From NCBI GenBank assembly GCA_024364735.1, contig JAGFNQ010000284.1, forward strand, positions 139,180-203,179: a stretch of 64,000 nt of DNA. Reading direction: 5' to 3'. Positions within the stretch are counted from its first letter, which is position 1, and every line of letters begins with the position of its first letter. The notes beneath the pieces were generated by a model. It saw nothing but the letters and a program-made list of their open reading frames with translations. It searched no databases and was not told where the DNA came from. The DNA is from Boesenbergia rotunda (taxonomy: Eukaryota; Streptophyta; Magnoliopsida; Zingiberales; Zingiberaceae). The position numbers and the translations under genes were made by a program. Below, piece by piece: positions 32,576 to 44,429 of this stretch.

Positions 32576-35296
32576 TTAGAATAACTCCGGGTACTTGCGC
32601 CTCATCTCGTCCTCGCGTTCCCAGGTAGCTTCCTCGAACCGTTGACTTTGCCATAAGACCTTGACTAAGGGTACCTCCTTACTCCTCAGCTTCTTGACTT
32701 CCCGATCCAAGATCTGGATCGGTCTGCTTTCATAACATAAGTCCTCTTGAACTTGTACTGCCTGTGGCTCGATCACTTGATCCATATTTGGGATAGACAT
32801 TTTAAGCATTGACACGTGGAACACGTTATGGATAGCCGACATCTCTGGAGGCAGCTCTAGCTCATATGCCACCTTACCGACTCTTTTCAGAATCAGGTAC
32901 GACCCCACATAACGCGGACTTAGTTTTCCTTTCCTCCCAAATCTTGTCACCCCTTTCATAGGAGCCACTTTGAGGAACACCAAATCTCCAACATTAAATT
33001 CCAGTGGTCTACGCCGGACATCTGCATAACTCTTCTGCCGGCTCTGAGCAGCTTCTATCCGTTGTCAAATATTCTGTATAGCTCGGGTGGTGCTGTCGAT
33101 GACATCCGTTGTGAGCCCCATTTCCTTCTTTTCACCACCTTCGTACCAACAAATCGGAGACCTACATCTCCTCCCGTACAAAGCTTCATAAGGTGTCATT
33201 CCGATAGTAGCTTGGTAGCTATTGTTGTAAGTGAATTCCGCTAAACATAGATATCGACACCAGCTCCCTTTGAAATCCAAGGCACAAGCCCGCAACATGT
33301 CCTCTAGTAGTTGATTCACTCGTTCGGTTGGCCCGTCGGTCTGAGAGTGAAAGGCGGTGCTAAATCGTAATTTAGTGTCGAGAGACTTCTGAACACACTC
33401 CCAAAAATGTGAAGTAAAGCGACCATCCCTATCTGAGATGATGGTCTTGGGAACTCCATGAAGTCTGATTATCTCCATAACATATAATTGAGCCAGTTGC
33501 TCAATTGAATAAGTCATCTTGATTGCCAGGAAGTGAGCAAACTTCGTCAGCCTGTCCACAATTACCCAAATCGCATCATATCCATTCGTAGTCCTGGGAA
33601 GTCCTGAAATACAGTCCATAGAGATGTCTTCCCACTTCCACTCCGGAATCGCGAGTGGCTGCAGAACTCCTCCGGGTCGCTGGTGTTCTGCTTTTACTTG
33701 CAGGCAAGTCATGCAAGTACTAACATGCTGAGCCACATCCCTCTTCATACCGGACCACCAAAACTTCTCCTTCAGATCTTGATACATTTTGGTGGATCCT
33801 GGATGCATCGAATAAGGGGTTCCGTGAGCTTCTGCCAGTATTTCCCTTCGAAGCTCCGGATCATTAGGAATACATAGACGATCCCCAAGATAGAGTACTC
33901 CCCCGTCGGCGATTCGAAAACCATCGCCCTTTCCTTCTAGAATCTCCTGTTTGATTCTCCGAAGACTCAGATCACCATTTTGTTTTTCCAATATGTCCTC
34001 AAACAGCGTGGGTGATATCGTCATGGTGGAAAGCCGTCCGGAGATGACCTCGACTCCAAAATTCATAATTTCTCTTTCGAGTGGTCGGGGTAATATAGAT
34101 ATGGACATCAAGGTGGCACTTGACTTCCGGCTGAGTGCATCGGCCACTTTGTTTGCCTTCCCTGGATGGTAGAAGATCTCGCAGTCGTAGTCCTTCACCA
34201 ACTCAAGCCATCGGCGTTGTCTCATATTCAGGTCTTTCTGAGTGAAGAAATATCGCAGACTCTGGTGGTCTGTATAAATCCTACACTGCGCTCCATACAG
34301 ATAATGCCTCCATATCTTAAGAGCGAAGACCACCGCGGCCAGTTCCAGATCATGAGTGGGGTAATTCTGTTCATGTTCCTTGAGTTGTCTAGAGGCGTAG
34401 GCAATAACCTTTCCATTCTGCATAAGTACAGCTCCAAGTCCCAGTTTGGAGGCATCGCTATACATGTCGAAGCTCTGATTACATTCTGGAAGGGTAAGGA
34501 TTGGAGCGCTTGTAAGTCTCCTTTTTAGTTCTAAGAAACTCCTTTCACAGTTTTCCGTCCATTCATACTTCTTATCCTTCCGGGTGAGAGCCGTTAAAGG
34601 GGCTGCAATCCTCGAGAAGTCCTCTACAAATTTTCGATAATAGCCTGCCAGCCCAAGGAAACTTCTGATTTCGCTGGCGTTCTTTGGCCGGTTCCAGTTA
34701 TTCACAGCTTCAATCTTTGTTGGATCTACCATAACCCCATCTTTGGAAATGATATGGCCCAAAAAGCCTACTTGGTCGAGCCAGAACTCACATTTGGAGA
34801 ATTTTGCGTACAGTTGCTTTTCCCGAAGAATCTGTAAGACTATCCTCAGGTGCTCGGCGTGCTCTTCTTGGGTCCTCGAATAAATAAGGATATCGTCGAT
34901 GAAGACGATCACAAATTTGTCAAGGAAAGACAAGAATACCCGATTCATAAGGTCCATAAACATAGCAGGAGCATTTGTCACGCTGAAGGGCATAACAACG
35001 AACTCAAAGTGCCCGTACCTTGTTCGGAAAGCCGTCTTCGGAATATCCTCCTGTTTTACTCTAACTTGATGATAACCAGACCTTAGATCAATTTTCGAGA
35101 AAACAGTGGCTCCCTTTAATTGGTCAAACAGGTCATCTATCCTCGGAAGGGGATACCTGTTCTTGATCGTTACGTTGTTCAGCGCTCGATAATCTATACA
35201 CATTCGCATAGATCCGTCCTTCTTCACAAACAGTACCGGAGCTCCCCACGGGGAATGACTAGGGCGAATAAATCCCTTATCCAGCAACTCCTGTAG
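32576..35296 (-). pseudogene. pol: Chromovirus pol, copy 2 (one nonsense mutation)
   Basis: Nearly intact. From 35287 there are 740 open codons: RT (KIDLRSGYHQVRV; FIDDILIYS at about residue 134), RNase H (YSDASKLGLGAVL, ELAAVVFALKIW, YTDHQSLRYF), integrase zinc region (HPGSTKMYQ ... CMTCLQ) and core with SMDCISGLP, ISDRDGR and GPTERVNQ. TGA at 33065-33067 replaces CGA (Arg) of copy 1. The frame then continues to 32576 through the GPY/F-like region and the chromodomain-like end. Apart from this stop and the amber codon before RT, the coding frame looks whole. Confidence 0.92.
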
Positions 35297-37147
35297 CTAT
35301 TCTTGAAGCTCCTTTAATTCAACCGGCGCCATACGGTAAGGTGCCTTGGAGATCGGGTTAGTACCAGGAACCAATTCGATCTCGAATTCCACTTCTCTAT
35401 CAGGAGCTAACCCTGGTAATTCATCTGGGAATACCTCTGGGTAATCGCATACAACCCTGACATCTTCCAGCTTCTGGTTCTTCATTTGACTGGCATCAAC
35501 CACATATGCTAGAAATCCAGTACATCCTTTGTCCAACATCTTCTGAGCTTGGAGAGTTGATAAGCATTTCCTGGTTCTTTTCTTTGGCTCTCCAACGAAT
35601 TCAAACATAGAACCTGCCTCAGGTCGAAAGACCACCTTTCGCTTACGGCACTCAATAGAAGCACCGTATTTACCCAGAAAATCCATTCCCATTATATCAT
35701 CGTAATCTTGCATGTCGAGTACTATCAGATTGCAGTAGAGTTCCCTTCCTGCGATTCCGACCGGCACCGCACGCAGCACATGAGTGGATGTCATTATTTC
35801 TCCCGAAGGCAGGGTTGTTAAGAACTTGCAATCTAACACTTGCGGAAGCATATCTATCTTCTTGGTATACAGCACAGAAATGAACGAGTGCGTTGCCCCA
35901 GTATCAAATAATGCAGTAGCGTATTGACTGAAAATAAGTATCTGACCTGTGACAACCGTAGAAGCTTCCGCAGCGTCCTCCTTGGTAACCGAGAAAACCC
36001 TGGAATTCATCATAGTCGGTTGGGCCTCCAGCATCGAGGTACCTTCCAGCTCAGCTTGCATATAGTGTAGTTTCGCTAGGGCACCTTGGTACTGGACGAG
36101 TTGTTGGGAAGGTGCCTGGATCTTGGTAGGACAGTAAGCCGCCATATGCCCTTCCACTCCACAGGTGAAGCACCGATTCGTACCTCTTCGGCATTCCTCG
36201 GGGTGCCTTTTTCCGCATGTCGCGCACAGGATAGGCTTGGCCTGTTTATTTGCTGGGCCTCCTTTAGGGTTGTTCCATGGCTTCTGTTTACCACTCTGGT
36301 CTCCCTTCCAGTTGTTATTGGCGCCCTGGGGTTTTTGCCCTCTTTCATTTAGCGTCTTCCTTTGTTGATTGATATTGTTTAGATAGTGCTCAGTGAGTAG
36401 GGCGCTACTAAACAGCTCCTCGGCGGTCTGCGGTCTGTTAACTCCGCCGGCCACGTTCAGGGCTATTTCGGGCCGTAACATTTTCAGCATAAGTCGGACC
36501 CTTTCTTTCTCGGTGCGGACCAGCTCGAGGTATAGACGAGCCAGTCGATTAAATTTCTTCACATCTTCATTGACCGAAAGGTCACCCTGTCGAAATTCCG
36601 TGAACTCGTCGTAATGTTTGGTTGTGACACGCATGTTGAAGAATTCCTCGAAGAACTCCGACTCGAAGTCCGACCACGTCATCTGGTTCACCTGTCTTTT
36701 GGCCTTGACCCATTCCCACCACATTCTGGCATCTCCAGAAAGGCAGAATGATGCACACTTGATCTTCTCATGCTCCGGCCAGTCCAGCAGCTCCATTGTA
36801 CTTTCCACTGTCTTGAACCACACTTGGGCGTCCCATGGTTCGCCAGCACCCGAAAAATTTTCCGGTTTCAGCCTCAACCACTGGATCAGATAAGCCTCTT
36901 GACGTGCTATATTGGTCGGGCCTGCCGGAGGGTTTTGCGTAACTGTGGGCGCAACGGGTATAGTGGTTTGGTTCACTGGTGGAGTAGTGGAATTTTCTTG
37001 CTGATTCATCAAGGTATTAATGGTTTGCTGCTGCTCAGTAACTTGACGCTGGAGCTGGGTTACCAATTGCATCAGGTCAGGCGATGGAGTTGTCTCGTTA
37101 AGTCGGTTACTCTGTCTTCTAGTCATGCTTTTCTTCACCAAAGACAA
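35297..37147 (-). CDS. gag: Chromovirus gag-protease, copy 2
   Basis: 616 open codons to the amber codon at 35297-35299. Either ATG 37147 or, more likely by the start of conserved sequence, ATG 37126 (MTRRQSNRLN) begins it. In order: coiled region (QLQRQVTEQQQ), retrotransposon gag domain (about residues 85-235), zinc knuckle CFTCGVEGHMAAYC (about 325-338), aspartic protease LFDTGATHSF (about 413), then the linker to RT. The protein would form particles and process itself. The frame looks functional, but RT lies beyond an amber codon, so polymerase would require readthrough. Confidence 0.88.
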   Translation of the reverse strand: MSLVKKSMTRRQSNRLNETTPSPDLMQLVTQLQRQVTEQQQTINTLMNQQENSTTPPVNQTTIPVAPTVTQNPPAGPTNIARQEAYLIQWLRLKPENFSGAGEPWDAQVWFKTVESTMELLDWPEHEKIKCASFCLSGDARMWWEWVKAKRQVNQMTWSDFESEFFEEFFNMRVTTKHYDEFTEFRQGDLSVNEDVKKFNRLARLYLELVRTEKERVRLMLKMLRPEIALNVAGGVNRPQTAEELFSSALLTEHYLNNINQQRKTLNERGQKPQGANNNWKGDQSGKQKPWNNPKGGPANKQAKPILCATCGKRHPEECRRGTNRCFTCGVEGHMAAYCPTKIQAPSQQLVQYQGALAKLHYMQAELEGTSMLEAQPTMMNSRVFSVTKEDAAEASTVVTGQILIFSQYATALFDTGATHSFISVLYTKKIDMLPQVLDCKFLTTLPSGEIMTSTHVLRAVPVGIAGRELYCNLIVLDMQDYDDIMGMDFLGKYGASIECRKRKVVFRPEAGSMFEFVGEPKKRTRKCLSTLQAQKMLDKGCTGFLAYVVDASQMKNQKLEDVRVVCDYPEVFPDELPGLAPDREVEFEIELVPGTNPISKAPYRMAPVELKELQE

Positions 37148-37402
37148 GTATGGTCAATATTAGTTTTTTTTCTCTACCCCTATATCACTCTAAGGTATTT
37201 GATTCATAAAAGGAGATAAAAAAAATATCGTTCATAGTTACATATCCTAAAGTACTTTTCATCATAAAACATCGTTCATACTTGCATATTCTAAAATCAT
37301 AAAGTATCCTAAAAGTGCTTACTATCATAAGATATGCAGAGAGGTACTTACTTGGAAGCGGCAGGAATAAGGCTTGATGTGTGTGTAGTGAGATGGCAAA
37401 CT

Positions 37403-37414
37403 GCTTTGATACCA
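37403..37414 (-). other. Primer-binding site, chromovirus copy 2
   Basis: The minus strand reads TGGTATCAAAGC, one mismatch from the initiator tRNA-Met complement TGGTATCAGAGC found in copy 1. It lies three bases from LTR 3. The mismatch is one more sign that copy 2 is not a pristine active element. Confidence 0.85.
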
Positions 37415-37417
37415 ACC

Positions 37418-40400
37418 TGTAACGCCCGCTTTTTTTTTCCTAAAGCGGCGTTACGCTAACATACGTAGGGGCATGTGAACATCGTAATGCAGCGGAATAA
37501 GTTAAACTTACACATACATGCACCTAGCTATCCTTCCTAACATAGTGATATGGGAACTTAGCATTATTAACATCATACTTATCATCATGTCATGAAGTCA
37601 CATAAGATATTCATTAGGCACATAAGTAGCAAACGTAAAGTTTTAGCATAAGACTTGTAAATATATCTTTTTCTTGGCCAAGTCACTACCACACACACGT
37701 TCCTGCCCCTCCTGCTGCTTCCTCATCGTCCTCCTGCTTGATCTGCGGTATAAGGAACATAAGACTATAAGCACATAGGCTTAGTAAGACTCTTTCCTAC
37801 TCACTAAAACCATTCATCAAATTAATCATAAGCACACGAAACATGAACATAACTTGGTGCTTTACATAGGACATAAGCATCTAAAATCACTTAGCATGAC
37901 ATAGTTCTTGCATAGTACATGAACGTAAAATACATTTAACATGGCATGAGACATGGCATAAACATAAATATAAGTATACTTAACATGGCATGATACATGG
38001 CATAAACATAAATATAAATATACTTAACATGGCATGATACATGGCATAAACATGAATATAAGTATACATTAACATGGCATGATTTCTGACATAGCATATG
38101 GGCATCTTCTTAACATAAATATAAACATAAGACGTTTACTATCATGCATAATTCTTACCATGAAACATAAGCATAAAACATTACTATCCTGGTATAATGC
38201 ATAACATGAATGAATGCATGAGTCAAATGCATATACATAAGGATGCTTAACTTTTAAATACATACTTTTAAATACTTAAACATAATCATCACATTATTGG
38301 GGTCCCCAGCTTGTACCACATACATACATCATGTGCGCGCATCCCTAAGTAAATACGAGGTAGCTAGTCTCGACCTACTAGGGTAAGGACAGCTACGATA
38401 GTCCCAGAACCGTAGACAGCATAGTCGGTAGTCCAGAACCGGGGTGTTCTTAAGGTGCCCATCCCTGTTGGACAGCTTCGGTAGTCCCAGAACCGTGGAC
38501 AGCATAGTCGGTAGTCCAGAACCGGGGCGTTCTTAAGGTGCCCATCCCTTGGACCCATACTTCGGTCCGGTACAAGCCCATTCATAAAGTAAAATAACTT
38601 TACATGCTTCATCATTCATAAGACATTCATAGCATACTTAGACATAACATAGCTTTGTTATATGAAGCATGACATAAAGCATACTTGACCTTTCATTGTT
38701 CATACTTAATGCTTAGCATCATTATGCCTTAAAGGCATAAGCATTATCTTCATTCATAAAACATAGCATGCTTACATAAAACATCATTCTTGTTCATAGT
38801 GCTTGCATTAACTTTATTCATAAAACATGGCATGCTTACATAAAACATCATTCTTGCTCATAGCGCTTGCATGATCATGACATATAAGGTAAGCATTGCA
38901 TTATATTCATAGAACATGACATGTGTACATAGACCATCATCCTATTCCATAGAGCTTGCATAATCATGATACATAAGGTAAGCATTGCATTTCGTACATA
39001 AGCATAGTATCTATCACAAGCATGCATAGGTAGGACTTCTATAAATATGCTACAGACTATCTAAGTGCATGGCATAGAACATAAGACATTCATGAATAAA
39101 CCCTATTAAGCATGGCATCTAACATAAACAGACCAACATGAAACATAGTACTTAAGGATAGGGTTATAGGTAACATAATTTCTACCACATGCTTGATCTT
39201 TTATATACACATCATAATAAGCCATAACCCATCATTCTTAAAACCCTAACTCCACCTAAACCCCATTTACATGGCTTGGCCGAAACTTGTAAGGGAGGAG
39301 TTCCATCATTCAAATAACATGTAAGGTAGCATAAGGAAAAGGAACAACCATACATTACCTATAAGGCCCATTAGGGCTCATGATTAGGGTTAACCCTAAC
39401 TTTTAGCCCTACTTCTTAGGGTTGGCCGAAACTTGCAAGGCCATGGGCACATGGAAAAATTTCATAAAATTCCCAATTAAACATTAAACACCAACCATAC
39501 CATACCATAGGGGCCTTTGGAACCCACACTTGAAGTAAACCCTAACTTTTAGCCCTACTTCTCATCTTGGCCGAAACTTGTAAGGTTGCAAGGCCTTGTG
39601 AAAATTCACATAAATCACCTTCAACCTCCCCTTGTATCATGAGGATACACAAAGTACATACTTGAAGGGTTAGGTCCAATCCTAACCATGGAATCATGGT
39701 GAAGGTCTCAAACCCTAAAGGGTCTTAGGGTACCCTAAAAATTCCCCAAAATTATATTTTATTCTATATTCATCATGAGAACACATTAGAAAGCATGAGT
39801 GAGGTTTTTAACATCACCTTGGACCCAAAACCTATGGTGGCCGAAAGTTTTGGATTAGGGTTCATGGTTTCTTTTCAACATAAAATCCCAAACAAAACTT
39901 CATATCATGATAAACTTCAAGGAGAACTATTATACCACAGGTGAGGGAGTCTTACCTTAGACTATCTTGGTTATATACCTTAGATTTGGGAGAAGGATGA
40001 AGTCCTTGTTGCTTTTTGACCACCTCTAGCCTTTGTAACCTTGAACAAAAACCTTGGATCTTGAAGGAGAGGCCTTCTTGGGAACTTTTCCCAAGGGAAA
40101 ACCCTCCTATGGGGTTCGGCTAGAAGGATGAAGAAGAAGAAGGGGAGAGGCTTGGTGGATGAAGAGAAGAGAAATAACTCTTAAGTGTTAAGTTATCTCT
40201 CATTTATACACAATGAAGAGGGGCAAGTGAAGAGACATGGTGCCTCCTCTCATGGTGACTCTTCACTTCCTTTAGCCTTAACAAAATTCCACTTCATTCC
40301 CTCATAGCACTCCCTTGCTAGGTGAATTGGTTAGTGCATGCATGGTGGTACAAGAGGTCCAAGGTTTAATCCTTGGTGCATGCACTTTATTTTTATTTTA

Positions 40401-40698
40401 TTATTATTTTTTTATTTTATTATTTCGAAAATTCCCTTAAAACTCACCCATAATCATGCTAGTATTCCTCATTAAAACCCATTTATATTTATATTAAATT
40501 TTACATAAAATCTACCAATAACCATGGTACTAAAAAGCCCATATAAGGCCCATTAGTACTTAGTTTCTCAATTTAAATGAGAAAAATCATGGATTTCTAT
40601 GCTAAGGTTCGTACTAATATCTCTAGGTCCCCCGGAAAATTATCTAGACATGATCAATATTTTAAAGAAAATATTAAAAAAATTATCGGGTCGTTACA
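37418..40698 (-). repeat. Chromovirus LTR 3
   Basis: 3281 bp, TGTAACGCCC ... GGTCGTTACA, immediately followed by the target duplication AATAC (40699-40703). In element orientation it is the 5' LTR that would drive copy 2. It contains the 83-bp duplication (about 38388-38553), TATAAAT (40202-40208, minus) and the tRNA-like segment (40317-40385). Confidence 0.93.
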
Positions 40699-40703
40699 AA
40701 TAC

Positions 40704-41289
40704 CCTAGTTGAGTTTGACTCACTTCTATGTCCAACCTTATGAGCATTAGTCAACTAGGGTCCTTCACGGATGACTAATGAAATCAATCGATTGCTCTAA
40801 TCAAGTTCGACTCGGTTCAGTGTGCAACTGTATGAGCAGCAGTCGACTAGAATACTTTGCAGTCAACTGATGAAATCAGTTGAATGTTCCAATCAAGTCA
40901 AATACTCTTCTGTTTGTGATTTCGAACACATCAGTTGATTGGACTTGATAGCAGTCGATTGATGATCATATTATAACACAATACTTGAACATTGTATAAT
41001 TAAGTTTATAGTTTTTTAGTGTGTCATCATCTAAAATAATTGTGTCATAGGGCTACCCATGAGTTTGTTGTGTGCAATAAAATCAAAATTAAGCATTGTC
41101 TATTTACCCCCTTAATCAGATCATTCCATGTGACATTGAAGACTATGATTCTTTCTCTATTTTAAGTCGCATCTAATGGCTCTACTGAGTATTTGGCAAC
41201 TTATTATATTTTCTTTTAGATTACTTCGTGTGACCCATGGATCGTGAAAATTAAGGAATTATAACATCTTCATTTAGGTTAACTATTAT
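40704..41289. repeat. Old repeat with CGATTG words, right part
   Basis: Continuation of 19648-20140 on the far side of the dimer. The first 300 bp hold TCAATCGATTG, CAGTCGACTAG and AGTCAACTGATG words. Further on TATTTACCCCCTTAATCAG (about 41100) resembles the CACCCCCCT stretch near the end of copia LTRs. No ORF. The CACTA element is inserted at its right side. Confidence 0.45.
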
Positions 41290-41640
41290 GATCACTACAA
41301 GAATTTTTGGATTCAACAACACCTAATAGACAACGGTGTTTTGAAAAATTATTGTCTTTTTTCATTTAACAATGGTTTTATTAAAAACCGGTGTAGTTGA
41401 TAAATTTTTTGCGAAAAAAGATAACTATTTTTAAAAAACTGTTGTCTTATGTATGTCAAAGACAACGATTTTTTAAAACTGATGTCTATTTGCTTGGTTT
41501 TTGAGCCTACGACAATGGGTTTTAATTAACCATTGTCTATTTGTGTTGCTTACATGGTAATACACAATAGAGAGCGAGCGAAAATGAAAACGCGCGTCGT
41601 TTACATTGTAATGAGTAATTATATATTTTAGATAACAAAT

Positions 41641-42110
41641 GGTACCTCGCCTTAATTCATTCTCTTAACTCGCCACAGCGAGCGACAACGCCGAACCCTA
41701 AGATACCTCAAACTTCCTTGCCATCTTTTCCTTCTTCTCCTTCTTCTTCCTCTTCTTCCTTTCCACATTCTACTCTATGAGTCACCGGCGGCGGCGCGGC
41801 AGACAGGAAGGCGACCGCCATTCTCATCTTCGAACTCAGGTTCCCTCTCGCTCACTCTTCGCTCCCTTTACCCTCTTGTCATCCACTCACACTCGTTGGA
41901 TCCGTCAGTCGAATCCTCTGCCACTGAGCCCTTCGGCGAAACTCAGATTTCACCTCTTTTTACCTGGCGGCGTTCCACCCCTTAATCACCAGCCCTTTTA
42001 CCCCCTTTTTCTCGAGGGTCTCGTTTCCAGTTTACTATGCTCTATTGACGGCTCGAAGTCTTCATCTCATGATGATTTCTGATTCTCCGCGAAACCCTAA
42101 AATTTCTATT
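41641..42110 (+). other. Captured 5'-UTR-like segment
   Basis: C/T-rich sequence (TTCTCCTTCTTCTTCCTCTT) followed by GC-rich CACCGGCGGCGGCGCGG and an ORF of 101 codons (41777-42082) with no recognisable family. The composition is unlike the AT-rich neighbours and resembles the untranslated leader and first exon of a plant gene. It lies upstream of the acetyltransferase exons on the same strand and could be the start of that gene, but I cannot show this. Confidence 0.35.
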
Positions 42111-42624
42111 TCTGAGCTTTTCGGTTATTAAAAATGAAATCTTTCGACTACATTCCCTTTTCGAACAATCCATCCTCTAAAAAGTAATGTGTGTTCATAA
42201 CGTGCAAGCCAATAAAAGTATAGAATAACTTGTTCATCTTTGAATCGTGATGCATAGTATTTTCCCCCTTGTTGAAGTGTTCCTTGATACCCAATTATGT
42301 TTCTCATACAGGACCTCTTGTTTGGTAAAAACTTGGTGCTAGAATATGGTCCCTGATAACTTCATTGGCCATGAATCATCATCTGCGAATAACAGTAATG
42401 GCGATCTCAAAGGATTAGATAATTTTCTTGTATATAATTTTTGTTTCTACTTGAATCTCATGTCATCAATAAGTGATTATAACATTTTATCTCAAGCATC
42501 ATCTGTGAAAATCCTCAGTTGTCATTCTTCTAGTTACAAATATAAATAATTAACTTGCTGATCACCTTTCCTACTCTTTTTTATGTAAATAATAATGTTC
42601 TTTGAGGCATTTCTTTTGCTAGTC

Positions 42625-43860
42625 AATAGGAGACTTGATGAATGGGTTAAACTTGAGCAACTTGATCTTGACACTGTGGAGACTGATGTTGATGAGAAAG
42701 TGGAAGACAAGGTACTTCTCATAGTTTCCATTGTAGATAAGTATACTCTGTAAATATTTATTTCCTTGAATTTAAGATACTTATTTGGAGGATGGTTGTG
42801 TATTAAATAAATGTAATATTGATTTTTGTGGATATATACTGTTATTCTTGCATGCATATCTAACTGTAGTTCATGAAATATTTATTGTCACAGCCTATAG
42901 CTGAGCAAGTAATGGCTGCAGTAATAGTTTACTTATACACTGTTCCAGTATCTGGTTTGTTAGGTTGCTCTAACACACCCTTATGCTGGAAGTGCTTTTA
43001 CTCGAAATTGTTTTCACAACTTTTTCTACACAATCCTTTTCAGGTAATAAGTTTGAAAATGACTCGATATCAAAAAAGAAAGATTGATGAAACACATGTT
43101 GAGGTACTCTCACTGCATTCCTTTTAGTTAATTTCTGGTTAAAATTGAGCTTTTTTATTTTTTAAATATACACTGAGATATAGGGAACTTGGAAATTTAT
43201 GCATGCGACCATTTTGTTACACATTCTTCCTATTTTTCTTTTTCCCTTTGTGGGTGTGGCAATCACAGACTGGAACTATGCGTATCTGAAGGTCCAATGC
43301 AGTATTTTTAATGGTGCCTTCTTCCACACTTTTGCTACTGTTGATACTCAACATGGCAATGTCTACTCCCAAGAATTGCTATATAGCTATGTAACATTCA
43401 ATTTCATTTCCTTATTGCGAATTGTTCTATCAATAAAGTTTAAAATTTATTTATGGATTTAATTGTAAAGTCACCTTTCATTTTTTTAGTATATAAGAGT
43501 TTTTTTGACACAGTATGACGGATGTACAAGAGACAGACAATAACCTTTCTTATGCCAAATATGTGAAAACAGAAAAAGTACCACTTCCTGCTAATTTGAT
43601 ACTTGGATGATGGATTTAATTCAAGTTTCCTTGATTTTCGTTATTCATTTACTCAGCATGGTCATGAGGAGCTTGATGCTGCTAGCTTACGATAGTAATA
43701 TTATTTTATTATCTCAAATAATTAGAAGTTATTTTGTTATCATTTTTTCAATTAATTATATTTTGTTCTTTAAGATTATATAATTTATGTGTGTTCACAG
43801 TTCACAAAAGTGGAGTACTCTCAACAAGAAATTGATGAAGTGCACTCTGAGGTAGCCGAA
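42625..43860 (+). pseudogene. Captured HAM-type MYST histone acetyltransferase fragment
   Basis: Exon pieces separated by introns with GT/AG borders. Exon 42625-42711 encodes NRRLDEWVKLEQLDLDTVE and on to EKVEDK, the end of the chromo-barrel region of plant MYST acetyltransferases (HAM1/HAM2). Exon 43044-43103 encodes KMTRYQKRKIDETHVE. 43660-43692 encodes GHEELDAASLR and then hits TAG. 43801-43812 gives FTKV. All are consecutive segments in the HAM family. The catalytic MYST domain is missing, so this cannot be an enzyme. Retained introns show capture at the DNA level. The last exon after FTKV departs from HAM. Confidence 0.85.
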
Positions 43861-44429
43861 TGCATACAAGATTATATTTATGAATAGGTATATACAAGTT
43901 CCTTTTCTTATTATTATTTTTCTACTATTTCCAACATATTTGGGCCAAATATTTTATTTTGTGCATGACTATTACTTGGAGTTGTATTCTCATTTAATCT
44001 AATTTGTTTAATATTAATTTGTTTTATTCTCATTTATTTTTCTACTATTCCTTTCTGAGTTTTGATATCATTTATAGCCTTAAATTTTGTTTTAGATTTA
44101 ATTAGTCGATCTCTTAATAGAAACTTAAGTTGATTTGGTGATTATTTATACCAACAGTTTAAATTTCTAGGAAGAGCCTAATCCATAAGCTGATAGCTAA
44201 CAATAAGTTATTTATACATTGAGATTTTTTCCCCCTTGCTTTATTGTTTTGGGTTAATTTAAAACATAGCTGAGGTTAGGTATTTTTATGGTCTACCTTG
44301 AATAAAAATAACTAACTGGAGTATAATTTTTATTATCTGGTATCAGTTTTATTTATTGTCTAAACATCCTATTGACTTGCCAACCTCAGTCTTCCCAAAG
44401 AAAGTGAGATGCAATTCTCACAAACTAAG

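Larger units (their letters stand above)
20141..40698 (-). mobile_element. Tekay-like chromovirus dimer, LTR-int-LTR-int-LTR
   Basis: Three LTRs (20141-24386, 29261-32541, 37418-40698) alternate with two internal regions (24387-29260 and 32542-37417), all on the minus strand. The whole is flanked by one 5-bp direct repeat, AATAC (20136-20140 and 40699-40703). The LTRs begin TGTAACGCCC and end GGTCGTTACA. Each internal region has an initiator-tRNA-Met primer site, gag, protease, RT, RNase H, integrase and a chromodomain-like C-terminus, which is the Tekay/Del chromovirus layout. A single duplication around two units points to unequal recombination after one insertion. Confidence 0.93.

Noticed and set aside
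41777..42082. A host gene start (101-codon ORF) inside the CACTA element
   Set aside because: No family is recognised, the composition is UTR-like, and it lies within the transposon borders; it is listed only as a captured UTR-like segment.
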